Assembly: GCA_963747005.1 (NCBI GenBank) | Contig: CAVVDT010000015.1 | Location: 1 to 64,000 of the forward strand | Direction: 5' to 3' | From: CAVVDT01 sp963747005 | Lineage (GTDB): Bacteria > Pseudomonadota > Alphaproteobacteria > Rhizobiales > Aestuariivirgaceae | Length of the DNA stretch: 64,000 nt | In this document: one piece after another, positions 1 to 9,180 of the stretch | How the letters are laid out: the number at the start of each line of letters is the position of its first letter | Position numbering within the stretch: position 1 is the first letter of the stretch | Position numbers and translations under genes: made by a program | Notes under the pieces: model-generated | What the model was told of the DNA's origin: nothing | The model's input: only the letters and a program-made list of their open reading frames with translations | Database searches by the model: none

Positions 1-253
1 CAACTGGGCAGAAATGCGACACCGTTATCAACCCAAAGTCGCATTGGTGGCACCGGTCATTTTCTGGGGGTGAGAATCGCGAGCGCCGTTCGACGGACCG
101 GGAAGCTGGCACCGGCCGGAACGTACGACTGTTCACCCAAACGTATCTGTCCAAGATCGGCCATGTTCCGCGCGCCATATCTGGTAGTCTCGATTGCAGC
201 TCTGTTATCCCGCACCGCCGCATGAAGGCGTACGTCGCATCATAAAATGAAGG

Positions 254-328
254 ATCGCGTGTGTGACCGCCGCCCTCGGAGCCGACAAAGAGGTAGTTTT
301 TGCGGTCGAGGGCCATCGCCCGTTCATT
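254..328 (-). mobile_element. IS66-family transposase fragment
   Basis: Read on the minus strand, this stretch encodes NERAMALDRKNYLFVGSEGGG. It matches, from memory, the conserved ERAMRPIALGRKNxLFxGS-GG segment near the C-terminus of IS66 transposases (TnpC). Nothing else of the transposase is visible on either side, and a different element fragment starts within about 15 bases of its upstream edge. It is a dead scrap. The call rests on one short motif. Confidence 0.5.
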
Positions 329-339
329 CTGCCCATGTC

Positions 340-700
340 GGCGAAGAGCGGGAAGTTCATTATCGTTGGCATCCCTATTTCGGCCGGAAGGTCATCGTGC
401 GGCGGGTAGAGCAGCGGGGGACTGGTCAGTTTCTCAAGGTGGAAGGCCCCTCTGGCATTGTCGTCTCGATTCCTGGCTGGATGGTGGATCCCCTCGTCTG
501 CGTCGATATGAGAATTGGCCAGCCACAGGTTGATCTTGCGGCGCTGTCGGAACTCAAGAGGCTGGTCACGCTGAGTGCTGTTCCCACAAACTCCCCGAGC
601 GATAATGGAATCGCAAGGGAGGCAGTCGATGAAGCACCACAACGCGCCTGTGCCGACCTCGGGCAGGCAGATGAGCCTGATGTTCGAGCCCCGCAAGGTG
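340..700 (+). pseudogene. DUF5372-like small ORF of a mobile element, 5' end replaced
   Basis: An open frame running from 247 contains, from about 352 on, HPYFGRKVIVRRVEQRGTGQ followed by a segment with QFLKVEGPSG, GWMVDP and VDLAALSELKRLVT. From memory this is the DUF5372 family, small proteins carried by transposon or recombinase modules in alphaproteobacteria. The first 30 codons of the frame come from the antisense of the IS66 scrap, so the native start is lost. The natural end is unclear because the next ORF overlaps it. Function is not known. Confidence 0.45.
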
Positions 701-735
701 GACGGGATGAACCACGCGGAGCGGGCGGAGGCCAT
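629..735 (+). pseudogene. Truncated second ORF of the same mobile module
   Basis: An ATG at 629, overlapping the DUF5372-like frame, opens a reading frame containing MSLMFEPRKVDGMNHAERAEAI. I recall short proteins beginning MSLMFEPR-x-DGM directly downstream of DUF5372 genes in such elements. The resemblance stops at about 735, exactly where the antisense alcohol dehydrogenase fragment ends, so the ORF is cut by a rearrangement joint. The frame stays open to 1072 only by chance through the dehydrogenase antisense. Confidence 0.4.
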
Positions 736-897
736 ATGGCAGATGCCGCTGGCAACAATGCGCACCAGCACCTCGTCATCGCGCGGCCCATCGATCTCCA
801 GCGTCTCGATCGACAAGGGACGGCCGACGCCGCGCGAGATGGCTGCCCTGATCGTTCGGGTGCCGCCTGCCCCACATACGGATGTCCGACCCACCAT
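736..897 (-). pseudogene. Zinc-dependent alcohol dehydrogenase, N-terminal fragment
   Basis: The minus frame from an ATG at 897 reads TIRAAISRGVGRPLSIETLE, then GEVLVRIV-like DDEVLVRIVASGICH. This is the N-terminus of zinc-dependent medium-chain alcohol dehydrogenases up to the catalytic zinc ligand (the Cys in GxCHTD). After the His codon at about 736 the similarity ends at once, where the mobile-element ORF begins on the other strand. The gene follows ridA in the same direction, 258 bases downstream, so it was probably the last gene of the catabolic operon before being cut. Confidence 0.6.
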
Positions 898-1155
898 GTC
901 CGCCCTCGTCATTCGAGCTCTTCCCTTAGCGGTCGCTGACCCTGGTCTTCGGGACGGACAGCCCTCTGAACTATTTTGGCGTCGGGCGCTGGAGCCAGCT
1001 TTATCCGATCATAAGCTGGCATCATCCACCAACTCCACAAGTTCCAATAAGCTTGATCCGCAATTCCGATAATTGAGTTCCGACGCATAGGGACCGCCGG
1101 TCAGCCGCCAACAAGAGCTCCATCAGAACAAGGTCGGAATGCTGCATCAATGCAA

Positions 1156-1563
1156 TCAGGTATTCACGGATTGGAAAGACGGCTTGTAAGCCACCACTTC
1201 TACCTCGACACGCACATCGACCAGCAACTGGTTCAAGACAGCCGAGCGGGCTGGCGGGTCGTCGGGGAAGTACTCTGCATAGGTTGCGTTGAACCCGGCG
1301 AAATCCTCGGGCTCGCGTAACCACACCATGGCTTTGACGACATCGGATAGCTCACAACCGGCCTCGGCCAGCGTCGCCTTGATCGTCTCGCACACAACGC
1401 GAGTCTGGTCTTGGATGGTGCCGGTCGTCATCGGCTGGTCGCCTTCACGTGGCACGACGCCCGTCAGAAACACGAAATCGCCGGCCCGCACAGCTTTCGA
1501 CAACGAGAGCTTGCGGCCCCGGCTCATATAGGGGCCGCCGATCACCTGCTTGTGCATTGCCAT
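1156..1563 (-). CDS. RidA family enamine/imine deaminase (Rid/YER057c/UK114)
   Basis: A 135-residue protein of the RidA family, cytosolic trimers that hydrolyse reactive enamine or imine intermediates such as 2-aminoacrylate. The conserved substrate-binding Arg is present in PPARSAV (Arg106), followed by VRVEVEVVAYK near the C-terminus. I start at the ATG at 1563 because AAGGAGG lies five bases upstream; an in-frame start seven codons earlier has no such site. It ends the minus-strand catabolic operon, 12 bases after the alpha/beta hydrolase gene. Next to a flavin monooxygenase operon it could play a RutC-like detoxifying role, but the actual substrate is unknown. Confidence 0.85.
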   Translation of the reverse strand: MAMHKQVIGGPYMSRGRKLSLSKAVRAGDFVFLTGVVPREGDQPMTTGTIQDQTRVVCETIKATLAEAGCELSDVVKAMVWLREPEDFAGFNATYAEYFPDDPPARSAVLNQLLVDVRVEVEVVAYKPSFQSVNT

Positions 1564-1574
1564 GGGTACCTCCT

Positions 1575-2402
1575 TCAGCGCCACGGGCGCGCAATGATCT
1601 CATCAGCCGACGGCACCGGCTGGTCCCGGAAGAAGGGGTCGAGCAGACCCGCCACGACCGCCGGCGCTTCCACCAGCAGTGAATGCTTGAGAACCGGCAG
1701 AATCCTGAGCGTCGAGTCCTTGATCCGATCGTGCATCAGCTGTGACATGCGCGGCGGCGAGCCTTGATCGTAGGCGCCGGTGGCGATGAGGGTCGGCACG
1801 GTGATGTCGGCAAGTTCCTCATCGAGGTCCTCGTAGGCCAGCACCCGATAGGCGGCAGCATAGCACGCGGGATCGTTCTCGGCATTGGTCGCAGCGTAGG
1901 CTGCGATCCGCTCGGGATGGCTTTCGATGAAATCGTCGGTAAACCAGCGGCTGAGTGAGCGCTGAAAGTGACCACCGGGGATGCCGCTGCGAATGAGATC
2001 GACGCGTGCGACGACACGCTCGCGCTCTTCGGCCGTGCGCCCGGCGACAGCACTGAGCAGTGCCAGGCGGTCCACACGGTCGCCGTGATCGATGGCAAAG
2101 CGCTGCGCGATCATGCCGCCGAGGGAATGGCCGGCAAGGTGGCAACGCCTGAAGCCGACGTGATCGAGCAGTGCCAGCAGATCGGCGCTGTAAAGCTCGA
2201 GCGAATAGGGACCGGGCAGGCACGTCGAATCGCCATTGCCGCGCAGATCGTAGCACAGCACCTGGAACCGGCTTTCGAGCCTTGCGACGACATCGGCCCA
2301 ATTGTCGAGGCGTGAGCCGACACCATGGATCAGCACCACCGGCGGGCCCTGGCCGGTGATCTCGTAGCGGGTGGTGAGTGCGCCGTTGGTGAAGAATGCC
2401 AT
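1575..2402 (-). CDS. Alpha/beta hydrolase (RutD / enol-lactonase-like)
   Basis: A 275-residue single-domain alpha/beta hydrolase. The oxyanion-hole HGVG is at 26-29, the nucleophile Ser93 in GHSLGG, the likely acid Asp212 in ATGAYDQG and the catalytic His240 in VLKHSLL. This layout is shared by 3-oxoadipate enol-lactonases, RutD aminoacrylate hydrolases and haloperoxidase-like esterases; motifs alone do not choose between them. The ATG at 2402 has GGAG nine bases upstream and sits 17 bases past the ABC ATPase stop, so the genes are co-transcribed. In this operon it probably hydrolyses a product of the flavin monooxygenase or an ester or lactone intermediate. Confidence 0.82.
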   Translation of the reverse strand: MAFFTNGALTTRYEITGQGPPVVLIHGVGSRLDNWADVVARLESRFQVLCYDLRGNGDSTCLPGPYSLELYSADLLALLDHVGFRRCHLAGHSLGGMIAQRFAIDHGDRVDRLALLSAVAGRTAEERERVVARVDLIRSGIPGGHFQRSLSRWFTDDFIESHPERIAAYAATNAENDPACYAAAYRVLAYEDLDEELADITVPTLIATGAYDQGSPPRMSQLMHDRIKDSTLRILPVLKHSLLVEAPAVVAGLLDPFFRDQPVPSADEIIARPWR

Positions 2403-2418
2403 CGTCTGTGTCTCCAGT

Positions 2419-3522
2419 TCAACTTCCCGGCGTATCATGAAGCGTAACGGCATCGGCGGAGCCCCACGTCGCCACTACCGCATCACCGACGGCAAAGCGT
2501 CGCGCCGGGTCGCCGTCGGCCTGTTGCACGGCGGTGAGATGGCTCCCGCCAGCGAGCGAAATCACGTATTTGCGCGAGCTGCCCATGTAGATCACCTCCT
2601 CGACCTGCCCGCTGAGCCGGTTCTGTGGATCGGGCGCCGCCAGGGATGTGCGAGCTAGCCGGACGCGCTCCGGCCTGACCGAGATCAGCACCGCCGTGCC
2701 GGCGGCCGCAAGCGGGTCCGTTGACCGAGCCGTGAGGCGTTGGCCCATCATATCGATCATGCAGGTATTCCCCCCGGCCTCGATCACCCGGCCAGCGAGA
2801 ATGTTCGACTCGCCGATGAACTCTGCGACGAAGCGCGTCGCCGGCTGCTCGTAGAGCACGTCCGCTGCGCCGATCTGCTCGATCCGGCCAGCGTTGAACA
2901 CCGCGATGCGGTCGCTCATGACAAGCGCCTCGTCCTGGTCGTGGGTGACGTAGATGATCGAGACCCCGAGCCTCTCGTGGAGATGCTTGATCTCGATCTG
3001 CATCTGCTCGCGCAGCCGCTTGTCGAGGGCACCGAGCGGCTCGTCCATGAGCAGCAGCTTCGGTTCGAATACGATGGCCCGGGCGAGGGCGATGCGCTGC
3101 TGCTGGCCGCCCGAGAGCTGGCGCGGGTAGCGATCGGCGTGAGCCGGCAACTCGACCAGCTTGAGGACGGTTTCGACCTTGCGCGCGATCTCGGCCTTGC
3201 CGACCCCTCGCATCTCGAGCGGAAAGGCGACGTTGCCGGCGACCGTCATGTGGGGAAACAGTGCATAGTTCTGGAATACCATGCCGATGTCGCGCTTGTA
3301 GGGGGGAAGCGGGCCGATCGGTCGGCCGGACAACATGATGCCGCCCGAGGTCGGCATCACGAGGCCGGCGATCATCTGCAGCGTAGTGGTCTTGCCGGAG
3401 CCCGAAGGTCCAAGCAGGCTGAGGAATTCACCCTCCGCGAGGTTCAGTGAAACAGCGTCGACGGCAGTCACCGCGCCATAGACCTTGCGTACTTCGTGCA
3501 GCTCCAGCAGACCTGTGGTCAT
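2419..3522 (-). CDS. ABC transporter ATPase, spermidine/putrescine (PotA) type
   Basis: A 367-residue ATPase of an importer for polyamine-, opine- or iron-type substrates. Walker A GPSGSGKTT is at 38-46, the Q-loop VFQN near 82-85, the signature LSGGQ at 136-140, and Walker B LLLMDEP at 156-162, followed by GALD. A C-terminal TOBE region (about 245-350) is typical of PotA/FbpC proteins. Its start overlaps the end of the permease gene by four bases (ATGA). With the fused permease and the Tat- or Sec-exported binding protein it forms a complete uptake system. The operon suggests the imported compound is the substrate of the adjacent monooxygenase and dehydrogenase. Confidence 0.92.
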   Translation of the reverse strand: MTTGLLELHEVRKVYGAVTAVDAVSLNLAEGEFLSLLGPSGSGKTTTLQMIAGLVMPTSGGIMLSGRPIGPLPPYKRDIGMVFQNYALFPHMTVAGNVAFPLEMRGVGKAEIARKVETVLKLVELPAHADRYPRQLSGGQQQRIALARAIVFEPKLLLMDEPLGALDKRLREQMQIEIKHLHERLGVSIIYVTHDQDEALVMSDRIAVFNAGRIEQIGAADVLYEQPATRFVAEFIGESNILAGRVIEAGGNTCMIDMMGQRLTARSTDPLAAAGTAVLISVRPERVRLARTSLAAPDPQNRLSGQVEEVIYMGSSRKYVISLAGGSHLTAVQQADGDPARRFAVGDAVVATWGSADAVTLHDTPGS

Positions 3523-5186
3523 CGCGCGCGCTCGGCTGCGAGTTCGTCTATCTGGCGGGTGTCGGCAGGTTTCTTACGTTGGCGATACAGCAGGGTCTCG
3601 ATCAGCAGGACGCTCAGCGAGAACACGAGGATGATGGTGCCGATAGCCGCGATTGTCGGATCGACATCGCCGCGGACATCCGACCACATCTGCACGGCGA
3701 CCGGGCGGACTGTCGGCGAGGACAGGAATATCGACACGATCAACTCGTCGAACGAGACGACCATGGCAAATAACAGGCCCGACAAGACGGCCGGCAGGAT
3801 CAGCGGAAACGTCACGCGCCAGAACGCACGCCAGCGCGTCGCTCCAAGCGTCAGCGCCGCGCTCTCGAGTTGGTCGTCCACGAGGCGTAGCGACGCAAGC
3901 ACGGTGAATATGACGTAAGGGATCGTGAGTGTTGTGTGGGCGAGGATCAGGCCCGTCACCGTGCCCTCTACACCCCAGATGCGGAAGACGGCGAGCATCG
4001 AGGCTGCCGTAATGATCACCGGCACGATCATCGGCGCCATGATGAAGCCGGTGATGATGGATGTGCCGGGCAGCCGCCCGCGCGCCAGCCCGACCGAAGC
4101 CGCAGTGCCGACAACCGTTGCCGTTAGCGCACTCGGGATCATCACCTTGGCGCTGGTTGAAAACGCACTGGCCCACAACGGGTTGGCGAACAGCTTGGCA
4201 TACCACTGTAGCGAGAATCCGGGAGGCGGGAAGGTCAGGAATGGCGCCGACGAGAACGAAATGATGACCACAATTACCATCGGCGCGATCAGAAACGTGA
4301 TGATGAGGACGCATAGCGCTGCGCGCACCCGTGGCCACACCATGTCAGCCCGCAAGAGCATGCTCACTGCCCCTCCCGCGTCGACGATCTTCTGCACGAA
4401 CACGAACGTCGCAGTGGTGCCCAGAAACAGAATGAGGGCCAGCGCGCCCGCCAGCCCCCAGTCGCCGAAGTCGGCGACCTGCATCTCGATCAATTGCGCA
4501 ATCATCATGTCACCGGGCCCACCGAGCAGCGCGGGAGTGATGTAATATCCAAGCCCCATCACGAACACCAGCACCGAGCCGGCTACCAGCCCGGGCAGGC
4601 TCAGCGGCAGGTAGACGCGACAGAAGTTGCGCACCGGCGGCGCCCCCAGGCCGGCGGCGGCGCTCGACAGGGTCGGGTCGATTCGGCTCAGTACCGCATA
4701 GAGCGGCAGGATCATGAACGGCAGCAGGACGTGGGACATGCCGATCAGGACGCTGATGCGGTTGTAAATCAGTGTCAGCGGCGCGGCTATGACTCCAAGA
4801 TCGAGCAGCATGTTGTTGACAAGGCCCTTTCTCTGCAGCAGCACCATCCAGGCAAATGTGCGCACCAGAATGCTCGACCAGAACGGGACCAGCACCACGA
4901 AGATAAGCAACCGCTTCAGCCGGTCGCTGGCGTGCGCCATCGTGTAGGCGATGGGATAGCCCAGCGCGGCACATATCGCCGTCACCGAGCCGGAGATGAC
5001 AACGGTATTCCACAGCGCCTTCAAGTAGACCGGCGCCACGATCAGCTTGTGAAAATTCTGCAATCCCAGATGCGGTTCGGTGAAGCTGCGCATGAGCAGC
5101 CACGAAACCGGATAGGCAAACAGCACCGCCACGATCACAATGGCCGGTACAACCAGCCATCCTCGAGTTTCGCGCATCTGGTTCAT
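3519..5186 (-). CDS. ABC permease, PotB-PotC type fused in one chain
   Basis: About 555 residues forming two consecutive binding-protein-dependent permease domains, each with around six membrane helices. The two EAA loops are visible: AAGLGAPPVRNFCRVYLPLS at about 177-200 and ALTLGATRWRAFWRVTFPL at about 443-462. Most polyamine-type systems encode these as two separate proteins, while fused versions are known in the iron and 2-aminoethylphosphonate importers. The start is uncertain: the frame is open upstream to a TTG at 5210, and ATGs lie at 5186 and 5177, none with a strong ribosome site; I chose the first ATG. The gene ends inside the ATPase start codon, so translation is likely coupled. 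Confidence 0.88.
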   Translation of the reverse strand: MNQMRETRGWLVVPAIVIVAVLFAYPVSWLLMRSFTEPHLGLQNFHKLIVAPVYLKALWNTVVISGSVTAICAALGYPIAYTMAHASDRLKRLLIFVVLVPFWSSILVRTFAWMVLLQRKGLVNNMLLDLGVIAAPLTLIYNRISVLIGMSHVLLPFMILPLYAVLSRIDPTLSSAAAGLGAPPVRNFCRVYLPLSLPGLVAGSVLVFVMGLGYYITPALLGGPGDMMIAQLIEMQVADFGDWGLAGALALILFLGTTATFVFVQKIVDAGGAVSMLLRADMVWPRVRAALCVLIITFLIAPMVIVVIISFSSAPFLTFPPPGFSLQWYAKLFANPLWASAFSTSAKVMIPSALTATVVGTAASVGLARGRLPGTSIITGFIMAPMIVPVIITAASMLAVFRIWGVEGTVTGLILAHTTLTIPYVIFTVLASLRLVDDQLESAALTLGATRWRAFWRVTFPLILPAVLSGLLFAMVVSFDELIVSIFLSSPTVRPVAVQMWSDVRGDVDPTIAAIGTIILVFSLSVLLIETLLYRQRKKPADTRQIDELAAERAR

Positions 5187-5327
5187 CTGGAGAAGCACCG
5201 GTTGCCGCAAGTCGCACCAAGCCCCATCAGGGACGGGTCCGACTTGCCTGCATCTGACCAGCAGCGACGAATGCCGCGAAGCAATAAGCCCGGCCTATGC
5301 CGTCTGCGGCATCTGCCGGGCGCTGCA

Positions 5328-6425
5328 TCACGACAGTTTCCACTCGGCCCACCGATCGGCAAGCTTCTTGTAGTTGTCGCGCCAGTATTCTGCATTGACG
5401 GGGAAACCCTTGGCAAGATTGCTCGGCTCCGTCGAAAGCCATGGCGCGACCTCGGGTTTGATCAGCTTGAAGGCGGCCGGGTTGGTCGGCGCTAGCGGCA
5501 TGATGTTCGCGACGGTCGCCTGGCTTTCCGGCTGCATCATCTGTGCAATCAACGCCATGGCGGCATCTTTTGCCTTGGAACCCTTCGGTACGACGAGGTA
5601 GTCGACCGACTGCAGGTTTTGGTTCCATTCGATGCCGATTTTGGCGCCCTTCTGGGCGGCGTCGTATATGCGGCCATTGTTGAGGATGCCGAGGCTGCAC
5701 TCACCGTCGATCATGAGCTGTTGCGACTGCGAGTTGGTCGTCCACCAGACACTCGATGCCTTGAACGGCTCGAGTTTTTTCAAGGCGCGGTCGACATCAA
5801 GCGGATAAAGCTTGTCCATCGGCACACCGTCGGCAAGGAGCGCGATTTCGAGCATCGGGTTTACACGATCGCGCAGCGCGCGCCGGCCTGGGAATTTCGC
5901 TGTGTCGAAGAACTCCGCCCACGACTTGGGATGGTTGCCGTTCGCGAAGGTCTCGCTGTTAAAGGCGATGTTGTAGGACCATACGATGTCGGCAATGCCG
6001 TACTCGTTCACATACTGCGGCGGGAAATTGCTCGTATCGACGATGCTGGTATCGATCTTCTCGAACAGACCGTCCTTGGCGGCATTATAGAGGAAGTCGA
6101 TCGTCACATCGACGACATCCCAGGTCGGTGCGCCGCCTTCGATCATCGTGCGCAGCTTGGCGTAGTTGACCGGGCCGTCCTGAATGACGACCGCGCCGGT
6201 CTTTTCCGCAAACGGATCGCAATAGCCTTTTTTCGAGGCTTCCTGATAGATGCCGCCCCAACTGGCGAACACGACCTTCTGACCTGCGTAACTGCCTTGC
6301 GCAAAGGCGGGCAGGGTCAATCCGCCCACACCCGCCGCCGCGGCGACTGATGCGCTCATTCTCAGTAACTGGCGCCTGTTGATGTGCGCAGGGCCCGTCA
6401 AGATATTGGGTCGCTTTTGATCCAT
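5328..6425 (-). CDS. Periplasmic solute-binding protein, PotD-like
   Basis: A 365-residue binding protein of the extracellular polyamine-type family. The N-terminus has a twin-arginine-like signal, NRRQLLRMSASVAAAAGVGG, followed by a cleavage region LPAFAQG, so export by Tat or Sec to the periplasm is expected. The mature start VVFASWGGIYQEA is typical of PotD-like proteins. It would deliver substrate to the fused permease encoded 141 bases downstream. ATCC-like start context shows AAGGAGG-type purines before the ATG at 6425. The ligand cannot be read from the sequence; a small cationic or amine compound fits the family and the neighbours. Confidence 0.88.
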   Translation of the reverse strand: MDQKRPNILTGPAHINRRQLLRMSASVAAAAGVGGLTLPAFAQGSYAGQKVVFASWGGIYQEASKKGYCDPFAEKTGAVVIQDGPVNYAKLRTMIEGGAPTWDVVDVTIDFLYNAAKDGLFEKIDTSIVDTSNFPPQYVNEYGIADIVWSYNIAFNSETFANGNHPKSWAEFFDTAKFPGRRALRDRVNPMLEIALLADGVPMDKLYPLDVDRALKKLEPFKASSVWWTTNSQSQQLMIDGECSLGILNNGRIYDAAQKGAKIGIEWNQNLQSVDYLVVPKGSKAKDAAMALIAQMMQPESQATVANIMPLAPTNPAAFKLIKPEVAPWLSTEPSNLAKGFPVNAEYWRDNYKKLADRWAEWKLS

Positions 6426-6448
6426 GACTTATCCTCCTTGGATTGGAA

Positions 6449-7528
6449 TTAGCGTCTGGTGTCGTTGTCACCACTGCTTTTTTTGCTCTTGTTGCGAAAA
6501 TGCGGCATCACCTCGCGGATGAAGAGATCCAGCGAGCGCTTGGCGACCTCGTGGCGAAGCCCGAACGAGGCGCCGTAGCAAAAGGTCTCGACACCACATT
6601 CCTCATAGAATTCGAGCTTGCGTATGACCTCCTCGGGCGTGCCGAAGATCATGTAATCGCGAATGTTCTGCGGCTCATATTCGCCGCGATTGGCGATCGT
6701 GGCGTAGTCCACGGGCGAAGGAAAACCATTGCGCACCACGCCTATGTTCTTGAACAGGTTCTCGAAGTGGCGCCCGTAGTCGATCGAGGCCTGTACCGGC
6801 TCTTTCCAGCCGTCCGCGGTATCGTAGACACAGGTGCGGCGCAGCATCAGGAAGCGCGGACGTGATACGCCGGGATTATCGCTGAGTGCTTCCTCGAACT
6901 TGTCGGCGAGAATCTTGACTTCGGCGGGCGGACGCGAGAGCGGGGTGGTCAGGATATGGGCACCGTTCTTGATGGCCCAGTCGAAAGTGCCAGGATCACG
7001 CGCGGCAATCCAGATCGGCGGATGCGGCTTCTGGATGGGATGCGGTACGGCTGTGGCGTGGGGAAAGGAGTAGTATTCTCCCTGGTGCTCGTGATCGCCG
7101 GCCCACAACGCCTTCACGAGCGGCAGCAGTTCCTTCATGTAGGCGACACCGCGTTGCTGGGGCATGCCGCCGGCCATGCGGTCGAACTCATACTGATAGG
7201 CGCCGCGCCCGATGCCTAGCTCGAGGCGGCCGTCACTCATGACGTCGAGCAGGCCGGACTCGCCCGCCAGCCTGATCGGGTTCCAGTAGGGCGCCACCAC
7301 GACGGCGGTCCCGAGCCGGATCGTCTTGGTGTGCGCCGCCCAGTTCGTGAGGATCGAAAACGGGTTTGGCGCGATGGTGAACTCGATGGTGTGGTGTTCG
7401 GGCGTCCAGGCGATCTCGAAGCCACCCTCATCCGCCATCTGTACGAGTTCGAGCGCGCGGGCATTCACGTCGCGCATATCGGTACCTGGGTCGAACCGCT
7501 CCAGACTGATACTGATCGAAAACTTCAT
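6449..7528 (-). CDS. LLM class flavin-dependent monooxygenase (first copy)
   Basis: A 359-residue bacterial-luciferase-like TIM-barrel enzyme that uses reduced flavin and oxygen. Family hallmarks seen are WTPEHH near residue 40, RLGTAVVVAPYWNPIRLAG, and GRLELGIGRGAYQYEF. Such enzymes need a separate flavin reductase, and one is encoded at 11152-12093 under the same promoter type. I chose the ATG at 7528, with AAGAGGG upstream; the open frame extends further but the extra residues are not luciferase-like. The gene lies 42 bases after the aldehyde dehydrogenase and 23 before the binding protein, so it is mid-operon. The substrate is unknown; C-N or C-C oxidative cleavage or hydroxylation is plausible. 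Confidence 0.88.
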   Translation of the reverse strand: MKFSISISLERFDPGTDMRDVNARALELVQMADEGGFEIAWTPEHHTIEFTIAPNPFSILTNWAAHTKTIRLGTAVVVAPYWNPIRLAGESGLLDVMSDGRLELGIGRGAYQYEFDRMAGGMPQQRGVAYMKELLPLVKALWAGDHEHQGEYYSFPHATAVPHPIQKPHPPIWIAARDPGTFDWAIKNGAHILTTPLSRPPAEVKILADKFEEALSDNPGVSRPRFLMLRRTCVYDTADGWKEPVQASIDYGRHFENLFKNIGVVRNGFPSPVDYATIANRGEYEPQNIRDYMIFGTPEEVIRKLEFYEECGVETFCYGASFGLRHEVAKRSLDLFIREVMPHFRNKSKKSSGDNDTRR

Positions 7529-7569
7529 GCGAGCGGGGCCCTCTTGGGTTATATGCGGCGCACCAGGCG

Positions 7570-9066
7570 TCACGATTTCATGATGAACGGATCGGCGACG
7601 GGGTTCCCCGACACATCGATGAATACGCCCTTGGTGTCGGTGTAGTCGCGGATAGCGTCCATGCCCGCCTCGCGACCGTAGCCGCTGTCCTTGAAGCCGC
7701 CGAAAGGCACGAACAGTGATGAAAGCCGGTAGGTGTTCACCCACAACCGTCCGGCGCGCACCTCGCGCACCAGCCGCATCGCACGGCCCAGGTCGCGCGT
7801 GAATATACCCCCCGCGAAGGCATAACTCGAACTGTTGGCGATGCGGATCGCTTCCGCTTCGTCCTTGAACCGCAGCACGCTCAGCACCGGGCCGAACAAT
7901 TCGTGCTCGACGATCGGAAGATCTTCACGATCGCAGCGAACGATGGTCGGAGCGTAATAATACCCGCGCGTGAAGCCCGCCGGTCTGCCGCCGCCCGTCA
8001 GCACCTCGGCGCCCATCTCGATCGACCGACCGAGATGACGCTCGATGCGCTCGAGCTGGCCCCTGGTCGCGAGCGGCCCCATCTCGGTGGCCGGCTGCAT
8101 CGGGTCGCCAACGACGATACGCTTGACCCTGTCGATCAGGCGTTCGAGGAACTTGTCGTAGATCTTCTCGTGCAGGATGAGGCGAGAGCCTGCCGCACAG
8201 CTCTGGCCGCTGGCAGCAAAGATGCCGGCGGTGATGCCGTTCACCGCGCTGTCGAGATCGACATCGTCAAACACGATCATCGGCGACTTGCCACCAAGCT
8301 CGAGAGACATGCGGGCAATGTTCTTGGCGGAGTTGTGGATGATCTTGCGGGCGGTATCGACCCCGCCGGTAAACGAGATGCGACGCACCAGCGGGTGGCC
8401 GGTCAGCGCATCTCCACACGGCATGGCATCGCCCGTCACGACATTGAATACGCCGGGCGGCAAATCCGCCTGCTCGACGAGCCGGGCAAATTCGAGCACC
8501 GCCGCTGAGGCCTGTTCGGAGGGTTTCAGGACAACGGTGCAACCCGCGGCCAGCGCCGGGGCGACCTTGAAGGCAGATAGGTGGAGTTGCGAATTCCAGG
8601 GCACGATCGCGGCAACCGTGCCGACAGGCTCGCGCAACACCAGGTTCATCGGTTGCTCGAAGCCGGAGGGCGCGACGGAACCCGCCATGGTGTCGGTCAG
8701 ACCCGCATAGTACTCGAACACCTCGGCGATATTCGCAGCTTGCCACTTCGTCTCGCGCAAAAGCTTGCCGGTGTCGGTCGTCTCGGCGTGGCCGAGGTCC
8801 TCGGCCTTGGCCGGGATCAAGGCCGCGATGCGGCGCAGCGCCTTGCCGCGCTCGCGCGGCGCCATGCGCCGCCAGGGACCGTTCTCGAAGGCCTCGTGGG
8901 CAGACCTGACCGCCTCGTCGACATCGTCAGCGGTCGCTGCGGCGAAGGAGGTCCAGGTCTCCTCGGTGGCTGGATTGACCGAAGGTATCGTGCGCCCGTC
9001 GGAAGAGGGTCGCCAGCGGTTGGATATATAGAGTTGATAGGGTTCGGGTGATGTCGATTTTGCCAC
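7570..9066 (-). CDS. NAD(P)-dependent aldehyde dehydrogenase
   Basis: A 498-residue aldehyde dehydrogenase, oxidising an aldehyde to the acid with NAD(P). The oxyanion Asn158 is in PWN, the general base Glu256 in LELGGK, and the catalytic Cys290 in ASGQSCAAGSR. The C-terminus ends TKGVFIDVSGNPVADPF, a tail found again in the relic at 15.8 kb. GTG at 9066 is chosen because GGGGAAG precedes it by six bases; the frame continues upstream without family similarity. It is the first gene of the minus-strand catabolic operon, 115 bases downstream of the GGTATACCAT promoter-operator. It probably oxidises an aldehyde released by the monooxygenase. Confidence 0.93.
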   Translation of the reverse strand: MAKSTSPEPYQLYISNRWRPSSDGRTIPSVNPATEETWTSFAAATADDVDEAVRSAHEAFENGPWRRMAPRERGKALRRIAALIPAKAEDLGHAETTDTGKLLRETKWQAANIAEVFEYYAGLTDTMAGSVAPSGFEQPMNLVLREPVGTVAAIVPWNSQLHLSAFKVAPALAAGCTVVLKPSEQASAAVLEFARLVEQADLPPGVFNVVTGDAMPCGDALTGHPLVRRISFTGGVDTARKIIHNSAKNIARMSLELGGKSPMIVFDDVDLDSAVNGITAGIFAASGQSCAAGSRLILHEKIYDKFLERLIDRVKRIVVGDPMQPATEMGPLATRGQLERIERHLGRSIEMGAEVLTGGGRPAGFTRGYYYAPTIVRCDREDLPIVEHELFGPVLSVLRFKDEAEAIRIANSSSYAFAGGIFTRDLGRAMRLVREVRAGRLWVNTYRLSSLFVPFGGFKDSGYGREAGMDAIRDYTDTKGVFIDVSGNPVADPFIMKS

Positions 9067-9180
9067 GCAACTTCCCCTGACGATAACTGACACGCCCAAG
9101 CCATTCGAAACGGCCTTGCCGGCCAAATGATGTTCTCACGCGAAGCCAATGTCATCGCAACGAGATCGCTGTTTTGTGAT

